From NCBI GenBank assembly GCA_002715465.1, contig PAYY01000009.1, positions 95,515-159,514 on the forward strand: a stretch of DNA of 64,000 bases. Direction: 5' to 3'. This DNA is from Fidelibacterota bacterium. Lineage in GTDB: Bacteria > Marinisomatota > Marinisomatia > Marinisomatales > S15-B10. Below are positions 45,285 through 53,974 of this stretch, in pieces. Position 1 is the first letter of the stretch; each line of letters opens with the position of its first letter. Both the position numbers and the translations under genes were made by a program. The notes under the pieces are model-generated. The model did not search any database. It was given only the letters and a program-made list of their open reading frames with translations, and was not told the DNA's origin.

Positions 45285-45853
45285 CTACTTTTGGTATTAA
45301 TAAATTTGTGAGAAGACAAGTAAAAGGTTCTGGGAAAACTTATTCTTATAACTTGAGCTTTGAAGAAATACTTGCACACGTTACTACGCAGTACAATGCG
45401 GGTCATTTTCAAACAGGATATAGAGATGGTGTCATTATTGTGGCGGGTTCAGAAACAATAGCAAAGAATTTCGCATGTCCTTTTGTTGAGATTAATCAAA
45501 ACACACGTCTTCGGGCAGAATGGGTAAAGCGACAATCTGGTGAAGAAGAATACATTAGAATTAGAGCTTTAAATGGGAAACCTTTACCAGCGGGAAAAGT
45601 AGAGTTTATTCTTTATAATCATGCGACTTTAAAGGAAAATCAGGAACAAACTAGTAATGCTGACTGGGAACTTATTTCAATGCATGCTTTGCCTGAAGGA
45701 ATTGAATCCCTCCCTATAGGACCTGTGACAATGATGAGAAATCAACTGGAATTGAAAGGTGGAACAAAAGGTTCGTATAGCACTGAAGAGTGGGCTCAGT
45801 CAGTTCGATTCTGGCAACGTTATGCAGCAGTTTCACCGGAAATTGACACCTAG
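45281..45853 (+). CDS. DUF3228-like conserved protein
   Basis: This 190-aa soluble protein has no signal peptide. It begins M-T-T-F-G-I-N-K-F-V-R-R-Q and ends with a block containing T-E-E-W-A-Q-S-V-R-F-W-Q-R-Y-A. Together with the GYRDGVIIV and the P-F-V-E-I-N-x-N-T core, this fits what I remember of DUF3228, a family found in bacteria and algae with no known function. It is coupled to the S45 lipoprotein by an ATGA overlap. Its stop interlocks with that of pcm on the other strand within a CTAG. Confidence 0.6.
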   Translation: MTTFGINKFVRRQVKGSGKTYSYNLSFEEILAHVTTQYNAGHFQTGYRDGVIIVAGSETIAKNFACPFVEINQNTRLRAEWVKRQSGEEEYIRIRALNGKPLPAGKVEFILYNHATLKENQEQTSNADWELISMHALPEGIESLPIGPVTMMRNQLELKGGTKGSYSTEEWAQSVRFWQRYAAVSPEIDT

Positions 45854-46470
45854 TTATTTTTTATATATTCCTTTACCATTGGGACAAAACGCACAGGGAT
45901 TTTCTTTTCTTGAATTATTTTTCCAAGGGAATTTTTTTTTAGGACTAAAAGTTTTTGGTTTGTCCATCTGGGGCCAAGAGGTAGCACCATTCTTCCATTG
46001 GGTTTAAGTTGTGCAATTAGCTCTTTAGGTATTTGCTCAGGAGCGGCGGTCAAAATGATCCGATCGAACGGTGCATTTTCAACCCATCCTTTATATCCAT
46101 TAGCGATTCTTGTAGTAATATTATTATATCCTAGTTCTTTGAAATTACTGAGAGCTAATTCACCTAATTCAGGAATTATTTCGATCGTAAATATTTCTTT
46201 TGCAATTTTACTTAATATGGCAGCTTGATAACCAGAGCCTGTTCCAATCTCTAAGATCTTATGATGAGCTTCCACTTTTAAGAGTTCCGTCATATATGCA
46301 ACAATATAAGGTTGACTGATAGTCTGTCCATAACCAATAGGTACTGGCTGATCACTATATGCAAGGGCTTGGTTAGATCTATGAATAAATAGATGCCTAG
46401 GTATCTCACTCATCACTGCAATAACGGATATATTTTTGATTCCTCTTGAAATAATTTGATCTGTTATCAT
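45850..46470 (-). CDS. pcm: Protein-L-isoaspartate O-methyltransferase
   Basis: This S-adenosylmethionine-dependent repair methyltransferase marks isoaspartyl residues of aged proteins. The family order is clear: VPIGYGQTISQPYIVAYM (substrate region), the SAM-binding ILEIGTGSGYQAAIL, ANGYKGWVENAPFDRIILTAA, and LKPNGRMVLPLG near the end. It is 206 aa, the usual length. It is convergent with the DUF3228-like gene, with stops overlapping in a palindromic CTAG, so no terminator separates them. Confidence 0.96.
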   Translation of the reverse strand: MITDQIISRGIKNISVIAVMSEIPRHLFIHRSNQALAYSDQPVPIGYGQTISQPYIVAYMTELLKVEAHHKILEIGTGSGYQAAILSKIAKEIFTIEIIPELGELALSNFKELGYNNITTRIANGYKGWVENAPFDRIILTAAPEQIPKELIAQLKPNGRMVLPLGPRWTNQKLLVLKKNSLGKIIQEKKIPVRFVPMVKEYIKNN

Positions 46471-46607
46471 TTGTTTACGAAGCTACTATGTTCATCTAAG
46501 TCTTGAGCTATAACTATGAATATAAGGAAAAATAAAATTATAATAATTTGACATTTCTTTATAAGAAACTTGGAAATCACCCCTTCTTCTCCGATATTCG
46601 TCCGTTC

Positions 46608-47603
46608 ATGAGATTTCAGAATACAATAATAATACTCTTTTTTATATTTATAGGGTGTAACTACACGAATGAATATAATCCTATAGAAATAAAACTTTCG
46701 GAAGAGTTTTCTATAAAAGATGCTGAATATTCGGGATTAGTTTTTGCTAATGAAGAATTATTATTGTTGCCTCAATTTCCTAATCGATTTTCTGGGCATA
46801 TGGGCGGTAATATTCTTTCTATCCCAAAGGAAAAAATTGAGCACTATATCTTAGATAAAATAAAGGAACCAATAAAGCCTAGGAAAATAGGATTCAATGA
46901 TGATGGTATTTCCAAAACAATTTCTGGTTTCGAAGGATTTGAAGCAATAGTAGTAGTTGGTGATTCAGTTTATCTGACTATTGAAGCAAAAGAAGGAGAA
47001 GGACGGCTTGGTTATATTGTGTGGGGTAAAGCGGATTGGGAAAAAGGAGAAATTCATCTTGATCAGTCATCTGTGAAAAAGATTCAATCAAATTTGTTCA
47101 TGTCTCAAATGTCCTTTGAATCTCTTGTAAAATGGAACAATTTTCTTGTTGCTATATATGAAGCAAATGGTTTGGAGATAACTCATAGCCCTCAAGCTAT
47201 AGTGTTTGATCTTGAACTAAACCACTTATATAATATTCCTATTCCAAATATTGAATATAGACTTACCGATGCTACATCTATTTCAAAAGATGGGTTTTTT
47301 TGGGTAATAAATTATTTTTATCCTGAAGAACACAGACTTAAGCCAGCTATTGATCCAATAGCGGAACGCTTTGGTAAAGGGGAGACACACGCGAAAGAGA
47401 ATACTGTAGAAAGATTAGTTCAATTTTCCTTCAAAAATGGTAAAATGATTTTTGGCCCAAAACCACCAGTGCAGTTAAGTCTCAATGCGGGTATTGCTCG
47501 TAATTGGGAGGGTATTGAAATTTTGGATAATTATGGGTTTCTAATTATTTCTGATACTTATCCACGCAGTCTTTTCTCATTTGTTCCTTTTGAGTTCAGA
47601 TAA
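46608..47603 (+). CDS. Lipoprotein with probable esterase-like/phytase-type beta-propeller
   Basis: I start at ATG 46608 because it is followed at once by a hydrophobic leader ending in F-I-G-C, a good lipobox. The 331-aa product has repeated strand patterns and the closing string IARNWEGIEILDNYGFLIISD, which resembles the N-W-E-G-(I/L) ... S-D motif of esterase-like phytase and SdiA-regulated propeller families. FEGFEAIVVVGDSVYLTIEA is a similar repeat. It is probably exported and periplasmic or surface exposed. The function is not established; an enzymatic or a binding role is possible. It stands alone between pcm and pntAA. Confidence 0.6.
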   Translation: MRFQNTIIILFFIFIGCNYTNEYNPIEIKLSEEFSIKDAEYSGLVFANEELLLLPQFPNRFSGHMGGNILSIPKEKIEHYILDKIKEPIKPRKIGFNDDGISKTISGFEGFEAIVVVGDSVYLTIEAKEGEGRLGYIVWGKADWEKGEIHLDQSSVKKIQSNLFMSQMSFESLVKWNNFLVAIYEANGLEITHSPQAIVFDLELNHLYNIPIPNIEYRLTDATSISKDGFFWVINYFYPEEHRLKPAIDPIAERFGKGETHAKENTVERLVQFSFKNGKMIFGPKPPVQLSLNAGIARNWEGIEILDNYGFLIISDTYPRSLFSFVPFEFR

Positions 47604-47719
47604 GATGATGATTTTATTAAAAACTTAACTATGAACCTTGCTTGCGTTGGAAAACATGATCATGCCTGCTAATTTATCTGGGTTAATAATGTCCGAAGTT
47701 GATAAGAGAATGAGAGAAA

Positions 47720-48868
47720 ATGGAAACTATAGCTGTTCTTAAAGAAACTTTTAAGGGAGAGAATCGTGTATCCCTTGTTCCTGAAAGTGTACAAAGGCTA
47801 GTAAAACATGGCTTAAAGGTTCTGATTGAAGATGGTGCTGGTACTAATGCCGGTTTTCCACCAAGTGCTTACGAAGCAGCTGGAGCTATATTTGTATCTC
47901 AACAGGATGATATCGTGAATAAGGCGGATATTTTTTTAAAAGTTAATTGTGTTTGTCTTCATGACGGCATGATGCAGATTTTAGATCCTTATCCGATTAA
48001 TTCAACAATAATTGGATTCTTTAATCCATTTAAAAACATCCACAATGTTAAGGCTCTAGCCAAAAAGAAAATGAACTGCTTTTCAATGGAATTAATTCCA
48101 AGAATCTCCCGTGCACAAAGAATGGATGCACTTAGTGCTATGAGCTCGGCAGCTGGTTATAAAGCTGTATTACTTGGCGCAAATTCATTAAACAAATTTT
48201 TTCCTTTAATGATGACTGCTGCAGGAACTATTTCCCCATCTAAAGTACTTGTAATTGGTGCTGGCGTAGCAGGCCTTCAGGCTATTGCAACTGCAAAACG
48301 ACTAGGAGCTCAAATCAAAGCTTTTGATACTAGACCTGTTGTAAAAGAACAAGTAGAAAGTCTAGGAGCAGATTTTATTGAACTTGAGACATCTCATGAT
48401 GCTGAAACATCAGGTGGTTATGCTACTGAAATGTCTGAAGGTTTTTACAAACATGAACAAGATATTATTGGAGAACATATTGTAGATGCTGATGTTGTTG
48501 TGACTACTGCACAAATTTTTGGTAAGAAAGCACCTCTGCTTATAACAAAAAATATGGTAGAGTCTATGCGAACAGGTTCTGTTATAGTTGATTTGGCATC
48601 TGAAAATGGAGGTAATTGCGAATTAACAACACCAAATGAAACTGTTAAAAGTAATGGAGTAATTATACATGGAATGACAGATTTACCTGGATCTCTTTCT
48701 TATCACACTAGCGAAATGTTTAGCCGTAATGTTACAGCACTACTTTTTGAACTGGTTAAAAATGGTGATTTGTCTATTGATTTAAAAGATGAATTGATTT
48801 CAAGTACCTTACTTACTCACGATGGTCAAGTTGTTAATAGCCATGTAAAAAAAATATTAGGATTATAA
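47720..48868 (+). CDS. pntAA: Proton-translocating NAD(P) transhydrogenase subunit alpha part 1 (domain I)
   Basis: This is the NAD(H)-binding cytosolic domain I of transhydrogenase, 382 aa. It begins with the alanine-dehydrogenase-like IAVLKETFKGENRVSLVPES, continues with AMSSAAGYKAVLLGA and the Rossmann loop VLVIGAGVAGLQAIATAKRLGA, and ends before any membrane helix. The separate short membrane gene and pntB follow, as in the three-subunit form known from Rhodospirillum. The complex uses the proton gradient to make NADPH from NADH. GAGAGAAA precedes the ATG. Confidence 0.96.
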   Translation: METIAVLKETFKGENRVSLVPESVQRLVKHGLKVLIEDGAGTNAGFPPSAYEAAGAIFVSQQDDIVNKADIFLKVNCVCLHDGMMQILDPYPINSTIIGFFNPFKNIHNVKALAKKKMNCFSMELIPRISRAQRMDALSAMSSAAGYKAVLLGANSLNKFFPLMMTAAGTISPSKVLVIGAGVAGLQAIATAKRLGAQIKAFDTRPVVKEQVESLGADFIELETSHDAETSGGYATEMSEGFYKHEQDIIGEHIVDADVVVTTAQIFGKKAPLLITKNMVESMRTGSVIVDLASENGGNCELTTPNETVKSNGVIIHGMTDLPGSLSYHTSEMFSRNVTALLFELVKNGDLSIDLKDELISSTLLTHDGQVVNSHVKKILGL

Positions 48869-48891
48869 TAATAAAATGAGGATGATAAATC

Positions 48892-49197
48892 TTGAGTGCT
48901 GATCTGCTTGTTCAAATATATGTTTTTGTATTGGCCTTATTTGTTGGTTTTGAAGTTATAACCAAAGTGCCACCCACGCTTCACACCCCACTTATGTCAG
49001 GCTCTAATGCAATATCTGGAATTACATTAGTGGGTGCTATAATTGCTGCGGGATCTGTCGACATACAAACTTCAACATTGTGGGAAGGGATATCAGTTAC
49101 TTCAATTCTAGGTTTTATTGCTATAATTTTTGCAACCATTAATGTTGTTGGCGGTTTTCTTGTTACGGATAGAATGCTAAAAATGTTTAAAAAATAA
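48892..49197 (+). CDS. pntAB: NAD(P) transhydrogenase subunit alpha part 2 (membrane)
   Basis: This 101-aa membrane protein has about three helices and the family strings VGFEVITKVPPTLHTPLMSG and NVVGGFLVTDRMLKMF. It is the alpha part of the proton-conducting domain II. The start is TTG 48892 behind ATGAGGATG; the nearby ATGs are out of frame. It lies between pntAA (23 bases) and pntB (4 bases). Confidence 0.95.
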   Translation: MSADLLVQIYVFVLALFVGFEVITKVPPTLHTPLMSGSNAISGITLVGAIIAAGSVDIQTSTLWEGISVTSILGFIAIIFATINVVGGFLVTDRMLKMFKK

Positions 49198-49201
49198 ACT
49201 A

Positions 49202-50584
49202 ATGCTGCAATCAACAATAATACCAATTCTATACCTAATCTCAGCGGTGCTTTTTATTCTGGGATTAAAACAACTTTCTCATCCTAGAACTGCTAGAAAT
49301 GGAAATTTCTCGGCTGCCTTAGGAATGTTCATTGCTGTTATTTCAACATTACTTGTTAAGGAAGTAATCAGTTTTCATTTAATTCTCATAGGGGTCATTA
49401 TAGGTGGTTTAATTGGTATAATTGGAGCGCGGCGCGTGGAAATGACTTCAATGCCTCAACTTGTGGCAATTTTCAATGGTTTAGGCGGAGGTGCATCTTT
49501 GCTTGTTGCAACAGCAGAATTTTTTCGTCTTAATACAATGATACCTATTTTCACTTTTTCGGCTGTTACGAATTCAATCTTTATTGGAGGAATAACTTTA
49601 ACAGGTAGCCTGATAGCTTTTTTGAAACTTCAAGGAATAATTCGAGGAGCACCCCTTGTTTTTTCGGGTCAACATTTACTAAATGGGATTATCACATTTA
49701 TTATAATTGTATTGGGAGTCCTGGGAATTAGTGAATCAATTAGCATATTCAATGCTATTTTAATGATTATTAGTCTATCGCTACTTTTGGGATGTCTTGT
49801 TGTGCTTCCAATTGGAGGTGCTGACATGCCAGTTGTGATCTCTTTACTTAATTCATTGTCAGGTCTTGCTGCTGCGACAACCGGTTTTGTTTTAATGAAT
49901 AATGCGTTAATTATTAGTGGGTCTCTTGTTGGAGCTAGCGGGATTATTCTTACAAATATTATGTGCAAAGGGATGAATAGGACTATTTGGAATGTACTTT
50001 TTTCTAGCGTTGGGACTGTTGATAAAACGGCTAATGTATCGCAAGAGAATCAATCTCGTCCGGTTAAATCATATGAGCCAGAGGATACGGTAGTGATTTT
50101 TGAGAATGCTAGCCAAGTAATTATTGTGCCCGGCTATGGGATGGCAGTAGCCCAAGCTCAACAAATAGTAGCAGAATTGGAAAAGGTTTTAGAAGGAAAG
50201 GGAGTTAAAGTAAAGTATGCAATCCATCCAGTTGCTGGACGAATGCCAGGGCATATGAATGTTTTACTTGCAGAAGCAAATGTATCCTATGATAAGTTAT
50301 TTGATTTAGATGATATAAACCCCGAATTTGAAGGTACGGAAGTTGCTTTAGTGATAGGTGCAAATGATGTTGTAAATCCAGCAGCGCGACATGACAATTC
50401 AAGCCCTCTTTTTGGAATGCCTATTCTGGATGTTGATAAAGCTCAGACTGTTTTTGTCTTAAAGCGAAGTATGAATCCTGGATTTGCTGGAGTTGAGAAT
50501 GGACTCTTTTTTAATGATAATACCATCATGTTATTTGGTGATGCTAAAGAAACTATTGCAAAACTTGTCACTGAATTGAAATAA
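49202..50584 (+). CDS. pntB: NAD(P) transhydrogenase subunit beta
   Basis: This 460-aa subunit combines the membrane part of domain II (about eight or nine helices up to residue 270) with the cytosolic NADP(H)-binding domain III. The latter shows IVPGYGMAVAQAQ, YAIHPVAGRMPGHMNVLLAEA, VALVIGANDVVNPAAR and MNPGFAGVENGLFF, all standard. Together with pntAA and pntAB it completes the enzyme. It is convergent with the minus-strand outer-membrane gene 14 bases away, too short for a shared terminator. Confidence 0.97.
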   Translation: MLQSTIIPILYLISAVLFILGLKQLSHPRTARNGNFSAALGMFIAVISTLLVKEVISFHLILIGVIIGGLIGIIGARRVEMTSMPQLVAIFNGLGGGASLLVATAEFFRLNTMIPIFTFSAVTNSIFIGGITLTGSLIAFLKLQGIIRGAPLVFSGQHLLNGIITFIIIVLGVLGISESISIFNAILMIISLSLLLGCLVVLPIGGADMPVVISLLNSLSGLAAATTGFVLMNNALIISGSLVGASGIILTNIMCKGMNRTIWNVLFSSVGTVDKTANVSQENQSRPVKSYEPEDTVVIFENASQVIIVPGYGMAVAQAQQIVAELEKVLEGKGVKVKYAIHPVAGRMPGHMNVLLAEANVSYDKLFDLDDINPEFEGTEVALVIGANDVVNPAARHDNSSPLFGMPILDVDKAQTVFVLKRSMNPGFAGVENGLFFNDNTIMLFGDAKETIAKLVTELK

Positions 50585-50598
50585 GAACTTGAAAATAA

Positions 50599-51306
50599 TT
50601 AGAAATTCCAATTAGCTGGACGTTTGAAGCCGAAAGCTAGATACAATGATTTTGAATTGACCCTTTCCTCTGCAAAATAGAATTCTTGTTCAAAACCTAT
50701 AGTCAAAAGCCACGGATCCTTTATCCAAATATTTGCTTCTGCCGATATTTCATATCTACTAAGGGTTGGATCTCCTGGTAATAAATCACTAATTTGATAG
50801 AAATATTCTAAATCAAAGGCAAAGAATGTTCTATTTACATTGAGATCCCAAAAAAGTCCACCTTTAAAATAGGAAGTTTTCCGAGTACTATTTAAGTAAT
50901 CGGACATATCAAATGAAAGTGCAATTTCTGATGTAATATGTGTAAATGGCCTTTCAAGTAAAAACGCCCCAAAACCTTGATTATAATGGTATCGAACTTT
51001 TAAGCCTGAAATGGAATTCTTTTTTAGAGATGTAACATTAAACCGATAAAAGTGAGGTGTTGCGTTATATTTATTACTGGATTTATAACGCATAGTGACT
51101 ATTGTGTTTTTAGGAATAAATAATCCGATGAAACGAATATCACGATAAGAATTTTGCTTTATACGCTTTAATCTAAAAAAACTTAACCCTCCTAACTCTT
51201 CAAGATGACTACTGCCTAATCGACCATACTGAGTCCATTTAGGAATTAGGTCATTTTTTCCTAACAGAAAAGAGTAAAAAATAAAAATGGCGACCAGCGC
51301 CTTCAT
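50599..51306 (-). CDS. Unknown exported, probable outer-membrane beta-barrel protein
   Basis: This 235-aa protein has a short hydrophobic leader (about residues 1-15). The body is rich in alternating aromatic/hydrophobic strands (for example YRFNVTSL, ALSFDMSDYL, FFAFDLEYFY, LTIGFEQEFYF, LYLAFGFK), and it ends in Phe. These are features of a 10- to 12-strand outer-membrane barrel, but I recognise no family. It is separated by one base from the ABC-2 permease and is the last gene of the ABC exporter operon, so a role in export or lipid transport is possible. Confidence 0.55.
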   Translation of the reverse strand: MKALVAIFIFYSFLLGKNDLIPKWTQYGRLGSSHLEELGGLSFFRLKRIKQNSYRDIRFIGLFIPKNTIVTMRYKSSNKYNATPHFYRFNVTSLKKNSISGLKVRYHYNQGFGAFLLERPFTHITSEIALSFDMSDYLNSTRKTSYFKGGLFWDLNVNRTFFAFDLEYFYQISDLLPGDPTLSRYEISAEANIWIKDPWLLTIGFEQEFYFAEERVNSKSLYLAFGFKRPANWNF

Positions 51307-51307
51307 A

Positions 51308-52069
51308 TCAACTCTTTATTCTATACCCTTTGTTGAATAGACCTATAGCAATGACTGTAAAAATTATTGTCATTGTAAGTGCAGCAGAAAAGGATACCAG
51401 GAATGAAGTGTCGCCGACATCTAAAACTGCAAGCCTGAGTCCATTAATGACATAATAGATAGGATTTATCAAGGAAACAGTTTTCCAGAATCCCGGAAGC
51501 ATATTTATAGAGTAAAAAACGCCTCCAAGGAATATAAGAGGAGTGATGAAAAAATTTACCATAGTGGCAATATTGTCCCAGCTTTCAGCTAAAATGCCAA
51601 GTATTAGTCCAGCACTAGAAAATGCCCAGGATACTATAATAAGGAATATAATTACCGTTAATGGATGTTCGACAGGCATACCTACAATTACAATTCCAAG
51701 TAAAAGAACAAGTATGCCATTGATAAAACCTCGAACTGTTCCCCCAATAATGAAAGCAAGTGCTAATTCAACATTACTCAAGGGAGTAATTAACATATCC
51801 TGCATCTGCTGAAGTAGTTTCATTTGAAGAATACTTGACGCAGTATTATTATAAGCGTTTGTAATGACATTCATCATTATAAGACCAGGAAGGATATATA
51901 CTGTATAAGAAATACCATCTATAGCTGTAATGCGCTTTTGGAGTGTTAATCCAAAAATAATAATATAAAGTCCAGATGTTATAAGCCCAGGTATCACGGT
52001 CTGTCTATAAACGGCAAAAAACCGAGTAATTTCTCTGAGGGTAAGTGTCTTAAAGCCAATCCAATTCAT
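51308..52069 (-). CDS. ABC-2 type transporter permease
   Basis: This 253-aa inner-membrane protein has six predicted helices and the ABC-2 family patterns: an N-terminal R-E-I-T-R-F-F amphipathic start, ILPGLIMMNVITNAYNNTASSI, and LIFLGGVFYSINMLPGFWK followed by LINPIYYVINGLRLAV. This is the NodJ/DrrB-like exporter class. It overlaps the ATPase gene by four bases (ATGA) and would form a dimer with it. The substrate, perhaps a lipid, glycan or drug, is unknown. Confidence 0.93.
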   Translation of the reverse strand: MNWIGFKTLTLREITRFFAVYRQTVIPGLITSGLYIIIFGLTLQKRITAIDGISYTVYILPGLIMMNVITNAYNNTASSILQMKLLQQMQDMLITPLSNVELALAFIIGGTVRGFINGILVLLLGIVIVGMPVEHPLTVIIFLIIVSWAFSSAGLILGILAESWDNIATMVNFFITPLIFLGGVFYSINMLPGFWKTVSLINPIYYVINGLRLAVLDVGDTSFLVSFSAALTMTIIFTVIAIGLFNKGYRIKS

Positions 52070-53004
52070 TGTTGATTCATAGTTTTCCCGGTAAGAGAAA
52101 CAAATACATCTTCTAAGCTAGATTTTTTGATTTTAACCTCATTGATTTGGTAGCCTTTATCACTAACTAGACCAACAATAAATGGTAGCTGTTTTTCAGG
52201 ATCATCAGTTAAGAAGGTTAGTCTGTCATCATCAGCTCTTTTTTCATAGGTAAATGGGATGTTATGAAACTCTCCTTCATTAGTTTTTTTCCATCCCCTT
52301 AAACTTATCTCAATTTTTCCTTGTCCAAGATTTCTAACTAATTCAAATGGAGCACCTTCAGTTACTATTTTCCCATCATCAATAATAGAAACTTTCTCAC
52401 ATAGCTTTTCTGCTTCCTCAATATAGTGAGTAGTTAATAGAATAGTTTTTCCATCAGAATGTAGTTCTTTAAGATAATCCCATAACATATGGCGGAGTTC
52501 CACATCTACTCCGGCTGTAGGTTCATCTAAGATGAGAATATCGGGATTATTTACAAGTGATTTAGCAATCATAAATCGTCGCTTCATACCACCAGACAAA
52601 GATCTAATTTTTTTGCTACGCTTTTCATATAACCCTAGTTTCTTCATAATTTTTTCGACTCTTGGAATGGCTTTCTCTTTTCCTATACCATAATATCCAG
52701 CTTGGAAAACAAGAAGTTTTTCAATAGAAAAAAACCAGTCAGATGTAAACTCTTGAGGAGAAACGCCAATTTTTGAGCGAGTAAATCGAAAATCCTTAAT
52801 TATATCCTTTCCAAACACAGAAATATTGCCTTCTTGAAGCTTTACTAATCCAGTAATGATTCCTATTGTTGTTGTTTTTCCTGCACCATTAGGTCCTAGT
52901 AAACCATGAAATGCACCTGGTTCTATATTTAGGTTGATTCCGCGAAGAGCAATAGTATCACCATATGACTTTTGAAGATTATGAATTTCAATAGCTAAGG
53001 ACAT
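52066..53004 (-). CDS. ABC transporter ATP-binding protein
   Basis: This 312-aa ATPase has Walker A GPNGAGKTTTIG (about residues 36-47), Q-loop GVSPQEF, signature SLSGGMKRRFMIAKSL, Walker B ILILDEPTAGVD, and H-loop TTHYIEEAEKLC. The C-terminal 80 residues form an extra regulatory-type extension as in NodI/DrrA/CcmA-like exporters. It pairs with the permease encoded directly downstream. Start ATG 53004. Confidence 0.95.
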   Translation of the reverse strand: MSLAIEIHNLQKSYGDTIALRGINLNIEPGAFHGLLGPNGAGKTTTIGIITGLVKLQEGNISVFGKDIIKDFRFTRSKIGVSPQEFTSDWFFSIEKLLVFQAGYYGIGKEKAIPRVEKIMKKLGLYEKRSKKIRSLSGGMKRRFMIAKSLVNNPDILILDEPTAGVDVELRHMLWDYLKELHSDGKTILLTTHYIEEAEKLCEKVSIIDDGKIVTEGAPFELVRNLGQGKIEISLRGWKKTNEGEFHNIPFTYEKRADDDRLTFLTDDPEKQLPFIVGLVSDKGYQINEVKIKKSSLEDVFVSLTGKTMNQQ

Positions 53005-53046
53005 GTTTGAAATTAACCTTATTTATATACTACAAAAGCAAACAGT

Positions 53047-53907
53047 TTAAGAAAGATACGCGGCTCCAAAAACACCCGCCGAGTCTCCCATAGTATTTTT
53101 TACAATAGGTGTTTTGCAATTTTTATCTAAACAATAGCGTTTAACAAATTTTAATCCATCAGTATAAAGGAAGTCAACTTTAGATACTCCTCCACCTATT
53201 ACTATAATTTCAGGATCAAGAATATTAATAATATTGGATAAAGCTATTCCAAAATTATTGAGGAGTTCTTTTTTCCATTCAACTGGAGGATTTTTAGCAA
53301 TATCTGTAACAGAGGCTGAATGACCAGTCATGTCATAATAGAGCTTTTCCAAAGCTATACCCGATAGATATTGTTCTACACAACCTTTTTTACCACATAA
53401 ACACTTCTTGCCATCGGGGTGTAACACGGAATGTCCCCATTCACCAGCAAGATATTGTTTTCCCTTATAAATCTTCCCATCAATAGATATTCCACCGCCC
53501 ACTCCAGTACCTAAAATGATACCAAAAACTACTTTCATATTTTTCCCTACACCAAGGGATGCTTCAGCTTGAGTAAAACAATTAGCATCATTTTCTAGTA
53601 TGGGAGTCTTATCAAAAATAGCCTCAATGTCATTCTTGAGTGATTTCCCAACTAAAACTTGTGTATTACTTTGTTTCATTTTATCTCTCATATGATCAAG
53701 TGGTCCAGGTACACAAACACCTAAAGAGAAGTCATCTTCTAAATAAAAAGCTAATTTTTTGTGCAAGCTACTTATTTGTTTAATAATATGAGCATAACCT
53801 TTCTCTCTTTCTGTTAATACGCGCTCCCTAATTTGGACGTTTCCATTAGACTCAATGACCACAGATTCGATTTTAGTCCCACCAATATCAATTCCAACAT
53901 GTTTCAT
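53047..53907 (-). CDS. ROK family sugar kinase (glucokinase-like)
   Basis: This 286-aa ROK-family kinase has the phosphate-1 motif GIDIGGTKIESVV, the catalytic region ILENDANCFTQAEA (Asp base), GTGVGGGISIDGKI, and the zinc-binding CLCGKKGCVEQYLSG with the preceding GEWGH histidine. It would phosphorylate glucose or another hexose such as N-acetylmannosamine; the exact sugar is open. It lies 42 bases upstream of the ABC ATPase on the same strand and diverges from the SDR gene with a 67-base spacer. Confidence 0.92.
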   Translation of the reverse strand: MKHVGIDIGGTKIESVVIESNGNVQIRERVLTEREKGYAHIIKQISSLHKKLAFYLEDDFSLGVCVPGPLDHMRDKMKQSNTQVLVGKSLKNDIEAIFDKTPILENDANCFTQAEASLGVGKNMKVVFGIILGTGVGGGISIDGKIYKGKQYLAGEWGHSVLHPDGKKCLCGKKGCVEQYLSGIALEKLYYDMTGHSASVTDIAKNPPVEWKKELLNNFGIALSNIINILDPEIIVIGGGVSKVDFLYTDGLKFVKRYCLDKNCKTPIVKNTMGDSAGVFGAAYLS

Positions 53908-53974
53908 GATGACTGTAAAACTACTTTTAACAGCTCGCTATTCCAACTTTAAGTAAATTGTAGCAAATAATTAT

